Origin: an uncultured Mollicutes bacterium
GTDB taxonomy: Bacteria > Bacillota_I > Bacilli_A > RFN20 > CAG-826
Direction: 5' to 3'
DNA: 18,096 nucleotides
NCBI GenBank assembly: GCA_900540365.1
Contig: UQFN01000015.1
Location: forward strand, 1-18,096
The notes below the pieces were generated by a model, which was not told the DNA's origin, made no database searches, and saw nothing but the letters and a program-made list of their open reading frames with translations. Shown here piece after piece: positions 15,216 to 18,096 of the stretch (the stretch's first letter is position 1; each line of letters begins with the position of its first letter). The translations under genes were made by a program, and so were the position numbers.

Positions 15216-15279
15216 TTAGTAAAGCACTGAGGCGTCCCGTGATAGCTAATGACTACCGCCCAGTTGGCGCCTCTTTTTT
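15216..15279 (+). ncRNA. GC-rich structured small RNA candidate with terminator
   Basis: A block at about 15229-15273 is roughly 60% G+C inside surroundings near 20%. GAGGCGTC (15229-15236) pairs with GGCGCCTC (15266-15273) to close a 29-nt apical region, and six T residues follow, so the 3' end is a terminator. GGCG at 15231-15234 can alternatively pair with CGCC at 15257-15260, giving mutually exclusive folds. TTTACA at 15192-15197 and TTTAGT at 15215-15220 (17-bp spacer) could be its promoter. No plus-strand gene follows; the next gene (MATE) runs the other way and ends at 15362. I do not recognise it as a known riboswitch or sRNA. The rest of 15140-15361 shows nothing else clear. Confidence 0.5.
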
Positions 15280-15361
15280 ATTTATAAAAATTATATTAAA
15301 AATAACTTTAAAGTCTTTATTTTTTGAAAAAAGTCTGCAGAACTAAAATATTTTATAAAAT

Positions 15362-16777
15362 CTAATTAATTCCTTTAAGTAAATTTATATTTCTCCAACC
15401 ACCTTTTTTCCAGCGGATTAAAAAACCAATTCCTCTTACTCCTTCATCTAGACAAGCTCCAATAAAGGCTCCATAAATTCCTAAATCAAATACTAAACAT
15501 AATAATGCAGATACTCCAACCGTAAATACCCATGAAGTTAAAATAGAACTAATTACTGGAAAAGCAATATCTCCAGCAGTTTCTAGTCCTTTTACATATA
15601 TTAAGTTTGTAGCTCGACCTTGTTCTAAAACAACATTTATTAATAAACAAAATACGGCAGTTAATCCACAATAAGCAACAGTTACATTATTAACATTAAT
15701 TGTTGGATCATTAACTGCTGGTTGCATTAATAAAGAAAATAAAGGATAACTAATTGCTAAAACTATAATAGACATAATAAAAGAAACAAATTGTGCCATC
15801 TTTCCTGAATCACTTACCAGCTTATTAACTTTATCTTTATCTTGTTCACCAAGTAAATTTCCTTCAATAACTTGCATAGCAATACCACTTCCATTAGCAA
15901 ATAAATAAATAATGGAAGTAAATGTCATGATATAACTTCTTAAATTTTGATCTAAAACACTACAAGAAGCATTAACAATAATTGTTAATACAAATTGTGA
16001 TAAGTTATAAGACAATGTTTCTCCGGCTGTTGGTAAACCTATTCTTAATTGCTTTTTTAAAAAAGCCATTGGGAAAGGTTTTAATAACTTTAAAGATAGA
16101 CTTTGTTTAACATTTATTTTAAAGAATATATAAGAAACTACTAACGAAATAAATCTTGAAATTAATGTTGCTAATCCTACTCCTATTAATTTACTTCTAA
16201 TATCTAATCCATTAATACCCCATAAAACTATTGCACAAATAACAACATTAATAACATTAGTTAATAAGGAAATAATTGTTGGTTGAATCATACGTTTATT
16301 TGCTCTTAAAAAACTTGAAAAAGCCTGATTCAATGAATAAAAAATTAATGATGGAGCAGTAATATATAAATATAATTTTGCATATGGAATAATGTTAGAA
16401 GCAACCTTCATCCAATCAAAAATAAAACCAGCAATTAAAACTAAAATTAAACAAACAATAATTCCAATTATTAAATTTAAAAAGATTGTTAAAGGATAGA
16501 TTTTTCTAACTCCTTCTTCATTATTAGATCCTTTTAACTGCGTTATTAAAATTAATGAGGAAGTTGCTAAAACACTAAAACTAACAGTAAAAATATTCAC
16601 AATTTGATTTACTTGTCCAATAGCATTTGTTGCTTCTGGAACTCCAGCAAACATAAATTGGTTTATATAGTTAATACCAACCCCTAAAATTAATTCAATA
16701 AAGACTGGAATAGCTAAACGGATTACTTCTTTATTCCTATAAAATAGATTAAAAACTGGTAGCTCTCTAATTCTCAT
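15362..16777 (-). CDS. MATE family multidrug/toxin exporter
   Basis: This is a 471-residue integral membrane protein with about twelve hydrophobic helices in two halves, the layout and length of the MATE/NorM-DinF superfamily, which exports cationic drugs or metabolites by Na+ or H+ antiport. The first helix region (VIRLAIPVFIELILGVGINYINQFMF) and the matching start of the second half (LRIGLPTAGETLSYNLSQFVL) are the family hallmarks. Substrate is not predictable. The gene is single. Its promoter is visible on the minus strand: TTGCTA (complement of 16810-16815), a 16-bp spacer and TATAAT (complement of 16788-16793). The -10 ends 10 nt before ATG, so the leader would be only about 4 nt, with no Shine-Dalgarno. 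Confidence 0.93.
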   Translation of the reverse strand: MRIRELPVFNLFYRNKEVIRLAIPVFIELILGVGINYINQFMFAGVPEATNAIGQVNQIVNIFTVSFSVLATSSLILITQLKGSNNEEGVRKIYPLTIFLNLIIGIIVCLILVLIAGFIFDWMKVASNIIPYAKLYLYITAPSLIFYSLNQAFSSFLRANKRMIQPTIISLLTNVINVVICAIVLWGINGLDIRSKLIGVGLATLISRFISLVVSYIFFKINVKQSLSLKLLKPFPMAFLKKQLRIGLPTAGETLSYNLSQFVLTIIVNASCSVLDQNLRSYIMTFTSIIYLFANGSGIAMQVIEGNLLGEQDKDKVNKLVSDSGKMAQFVSFIMSIIVLAISYPLFSLLMQPAVNDPTINVNNVTVAYCGLTAVFCLLINVVLEQGRATNLIYVKGLETAGDIAFPVISSILTSWVFTVGVSALLCLVFDLGIYGAFIGACLDEGVRGIGFLIRWKKGGWRNINLLKGIN

Positions 16778-16787
16778 AATCGCTTAA

Positions 16788-16815
16788 ATTATAATCTTTA
16801 TATATCTAATAGCAA
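16788..16815 (-). promoter_or_regulatory. Promoter of the MATE gene
   Basis: On the minus strand TTGCTA, 16 bp and a perfect TATAAT precede the start codon by 10 nt. The predicted leader is about four nucleotides and cannot hold a ribosome binding site. Confidence 0.6.
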
Positions 16816-16878
16816 GTAAATTAAAAGAAGAAAAAATTTTATAAAAATATTTTAGTTTTAAAGGTTTTTTTAAAATAA

Positions 16879-16920
16879 AAAGAAGTATTTAATCTTCTTA
16901 AGAATTTTAAATACTTCTTT
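16879..16920 (-). terminator. Terminator of the rplM-rpsI operon
   Basis: A perfect 14-bp stem AAAGAAGTATTTAA/TTAAATACTTCTTT surrounds a 14-nt loop that itself contains the palindrome TTCTTAAGAA. It begins about 20 nt after the rpsI stop and is followed on the minus strand by a T-rich run. Confidence 0.85.
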
Positions 16921-16939
16921 AAAATAGACAATCTTTTGA

Positions 16940-17332
16940 TTAACGTTTTGAGAATTGTGGTGCTCTACGAGCTTTCTTAAGACCGTATTTCTTTCTTTCT
17001 TTACTACGTGGGTTACGAGTGAGCATTCCGTTAACTTTAAGAGCTGCTCTATCTTCACCTGCAACAAGTAAGGCTCTTGCAATACCTAAACGCATTGCAC
17101 CAGCTTGTCCAGTAAATCCACCACCAGAAACGAAACATCTAATGTCGTATTTACCTTCAACACCTAAAATTGTTAAAGGTTGTTTTAAATCTAAGACTAA
17201 TGTTGCGTGTGGGAAATATTCATTTACATCTCTATCGTTTACAACAATTTTACCTTTTCCTGGAGTGACATATACTCTTGCAACAGATGATTTACGTCTT
17301 CCAGTTGCATAACTAACTTTCTTAGTTGCCAT
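16940..17332 (-). CDS. rpsI: 30S ribosomal protein S9
   Basis: This 130-residue protein aligns along its whole length with bacterial S9. The N-terminal YATGRRKSSVARVYVTPGKG, the central SGGGFTGQAGAMRLGIARAL and the basic C-terminal tail KKARRAPQFSKR, which reaches the ribosomal P site next to tRNA, are all present. It is the second gene of the usual rplM-rpsI pair, beginning 2 nt after the rplM stop with a strong AGGAGGT site. Confidence 0.99.
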   Translation of the reverse strand: MATKKVSYATGRRKSSVARVYVTPGKGKIVVNDRDVNEYFPHATLVLDLKQPLTILGVEGKYDIRCFVSGGGFTGQAGAMRLGIARALLVAGEDRAALKVNGMLTRNPRSKERKKYGLKKARRAPQFSKR

Positions 17333-17334
17333 AA

Positions 17335-17790
17335 TTATTTACCTCCTAAATATTTAAGTGTTAATGGAGTTGGATTTTGTGCTGCTTGTTTGTGGTTAGC
17401 ATCAGCATAAACAAATAATTTCTTATAAATTTGTCTTCCAAGTCTGCCTTTTGGAATCATTCCCCAGACAACTCTTTCCATTAATTCACATGGATAACTT
17501 TCAAGCATTTCTTTTAATGTTCTTGTTCTTAATCCACCATTGTAACCAGAAACATTGTAATACTTTTTGTTAAGTAATTTGTTGTTTCCACTTACACTTA
17601 CTTTAGAAGCATTAATGACGATAACGTAATCTCCACAATCTTGATTTGGAGTATAAGATGGTTTGTCTTTTCCCATCAAAACAACTGCTATTTCACTAGC
17701 AAGTCTACCTAATGGTTTATCAGTTGCATCTACGATATACCATTTACGGGTAATTTCTTCTTTCTTTAAATTTGTAGTTTGTCTATTCAT
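17335..17790 (-). CDS. rplM: 50S ribosomal protein L13
   Basis: This 151-residue protein is the usual length of bacterial L13, an early-assembly protein of the large subunit. Conserved stretches are RKWYIVDATDKPLGRLASEIA, the VINASKV segment, and MIPKGRLGRQIYKKLFVY. I start at MNRQTTN because AAGGAGG lies 10 nt upstream of that ATG. The earlier in-frame ATG at 17799 lies only 2 nt after the same site and is too close. It leads the operon with rpsI. Confidence 0.98.
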   Translation of the reverse strand: MNRQTTNLKKEEITRKWYIVDATDKPLGRLASEIAVVLMGKDKPSYTPNQDCGDYVIVINASKVSVSGNNKLLNKKYYNVSGYNGGLRTRTLKEMLESYPCELMERVVWGMIPKGRLGRQIYKKLFVYADANHKQAAQNPTPLTLKYLGGK

Positions 17791-17799
17791 AATACACAT

Positions 17800-17850
17800 T
17801 CCTCCTTAAACTATAAATCTTACCGGGACTTTAATTTAAGATTAGTGTCT
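17800..17850 (-). promoter_or_regulatory. Putative L13 leader (autoregulatory 5' UTR)
   Basis: The leader RNA can form a perfect 7-bp stem AATCTTA/TAAGATT (plus-strand arms 17816-17822 and 17837-17843) closing a 14-nt loop that contains GUCCCGG. Its position between the promoter and the rplM ribosome binding site, and the GACACUAAUCUU...CGGUAAGAU pattern, resemble the L13 leader described in Bacilli. L13 is proposed to bind that leader to control its own operon. I recall this resemblance; it was not checked by a covariance search. Confidence 0.5.
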
Positions 17851-17855
17851 TAAAA

Positions 17856-17885
17856 ATTATATTCTAATAAGAATATACTTGTAAA
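17856..17885 (-). promoter_or_regulatory. Promoter of rplM-rpsI
   Basis: On the minus strand TTTACA (complement of 17880-17885), an 18-bp spacer and a perfect TATAAT (complement of 17856-17861) give a start near 17850 and a leader of about 60 nt. Confidence 0.7.
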
Positions 17886-17915
17886 GAAAAAAATAAATAT
17901 TTATTTAAAATTATA

Positions 17916-17945
17916 TTGCTAATTCAATGTTATAAATGCTATGAT
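17916..17945 (+). promoter_or_regulatory. Promoter of tRNA-His
   Basis: TTGCTA (17916-17921), an 18-bp spacer and TATGAT (17940-17945) with an extended TGC just upstream lie 15 nt before the tRNA. Confidence 0.6.
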
Positions 17946-17960
17946 ATTAAAGCATTAGAT

Positions 17961-18038
17961 GGCGAAATTGGAGAAGAGGCCTAACTCACCTGGCTGTGAA
18001 CCAGGCATTCACCGGTTCGAATCCGGTATTTCGCCCCA
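17961..18038 (+). tRNA. tRNA-His (GTG anticodon)
   Basis: This is a complete cloverleaf with the extra 5' G (G-1) that is the identity mark of tRNA-His, pairing with C73. The acceptor is GGCGAAAT/ATTTCGCC followed by encoded CCA. The anticodon arm CCTGG-CTGTGAA-CCAGG gives GTG. The T-arm ACCGG/CCGGT is perfect. Confidence 0.97.
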
Positions 18039-18050
18039 TTATGAAATGTA

Positions 18051-18092
18051 CCCCTTTTACTGGACAAACTTAGTTTAGTGAAAGGGGTTTTT
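18051..18092 (+). terminator. Terminator after tRNA-His
   Basis: Arms CCCCTTTTACT (18051-18061) and AGTGAAAGGGG (18077-18087) pair over 11 bp with one G-T, and five T residues follow. It begins 13 nt after the tRNA. The sequence from 18047 also resembles the ends of IS3-family elements. Confidence 0.75.
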
Positions 18093-18096
18093 AAAT

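Noticed and set aside
15250..15288. Twelve-codon ORF (ATGACTACC...) inside the structured RNA candidate
   Set aside because: It has no Shine-Dalgarno, runs through the terminator stem and T-run, and is too short to support.
16870..17082. Minus-strand reading frame of 70 codons overlapping rpsI
   Set aside because: It overlaps the well-supported S9 gene in another frame, spans the operon terminator and has no ribosome binding site.
17019..17312. Plus-strand reading frame of 97 codons opposite rpsI
   Set aside because: It is an antisense shadow of the conserved S9 coding region with no family resemblance.

Overview
The window is AT-rich bacterial DNA (very roughly a quarter G+C by eye) with densely packed genes, short intergenic gaps and standard code usage: Trp is TGG, and TGA is used as a stop at the end of the sigma-factor gene. 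Gene content (GlpA-type dehydrogenase with DUF1667, acyl-ACP thioesterase, lipoproteins with lipoboxes, rplM-rpsI, CCA-encoded tRNAs) points to a low-GC Firmicute or Mollicutes-related lineage such as Erysipelotrichales, Acholeplasmatales, Izemoplasmatales or RF39. Reading UGA as stop argues against Mycoplasma/Spiroplasma. The exact lineage cannot be fixed from this sequence.

Layout. 1-66: 5' leader and start codon of a minus-strand gene that runs off the left edge. 67-4043 (minus): glycerol-3-phosphate-dehydrogenase-like operon (GlpA with BFD domain, FAD/NAD oxidoreductase, DUF1667 protein), then a CDF cation exporter with Mn-type ligand residues. 4044-4114: divergent promoter region built around a perfect 11-bp inverted repeat. 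4115-4861 (plus): sirtuin. 4850-5248 (minus): cytidine-deaminase-like enzyme. 5414-8052 (minus): a lipoprotein, a single-pass membrane protein and an ECF sigma factor, which I read as one signalling system. 8095-11836 (minus): acyl-ACP thioesterase, large secreted endonuclease I lipoprotein, uracil phosphoribosyltransferase. 11929-14058 (plus): small two-TM membrane protein and an ABC-F ATPase. 14050-14721 (minus): MTA/SAH nucleosidase. 14852-15105 (plus): tRNA-Ile, tRNA-Val, tRNA-Thr with terminator. 15216-15279: GC-rich small structured element with its own terminator. 15362-16777 (minus): MATE transporter. 16879-17885 (minus): rplM-rpsI with leader, promoter and terminator. 17961-18038 (plus): tRNA-His and terminator. 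No stretch longer than 300 bases lacks a gene.

How the parts work together. The most interesting piece is the sigma-factor locus. The extracytoplasmic part of the membrane protein and the downstream lipoprotein share a collinear acidic beta-rich architecture and look like paralogues. The start regions of the sigma gene and of the lipoprotein gene carry nearly the same bipartite promoter (14 of 15 identical bases around a CGTTTT core, plus a matching upstream hexamer at identical 15-nt spacing). This suggests an autoregulated ECF sigma system whose sensor domain is duplicated as a surface lipoprotein. A second theme is translation start type. Several genes (sirtuin, small membrane protein, ABC-F, nucleosidase, CDF, MATE) lack a Shine-Dalgarno and have a -10-like hexamer 5-10 nt before ATG, as expected for leaderless or near-leaderless mRNAs. 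Others (rpsI, rplM, deaminase, lipoprotein, membrane protein, glp genes) have clear ribosome binding sites.
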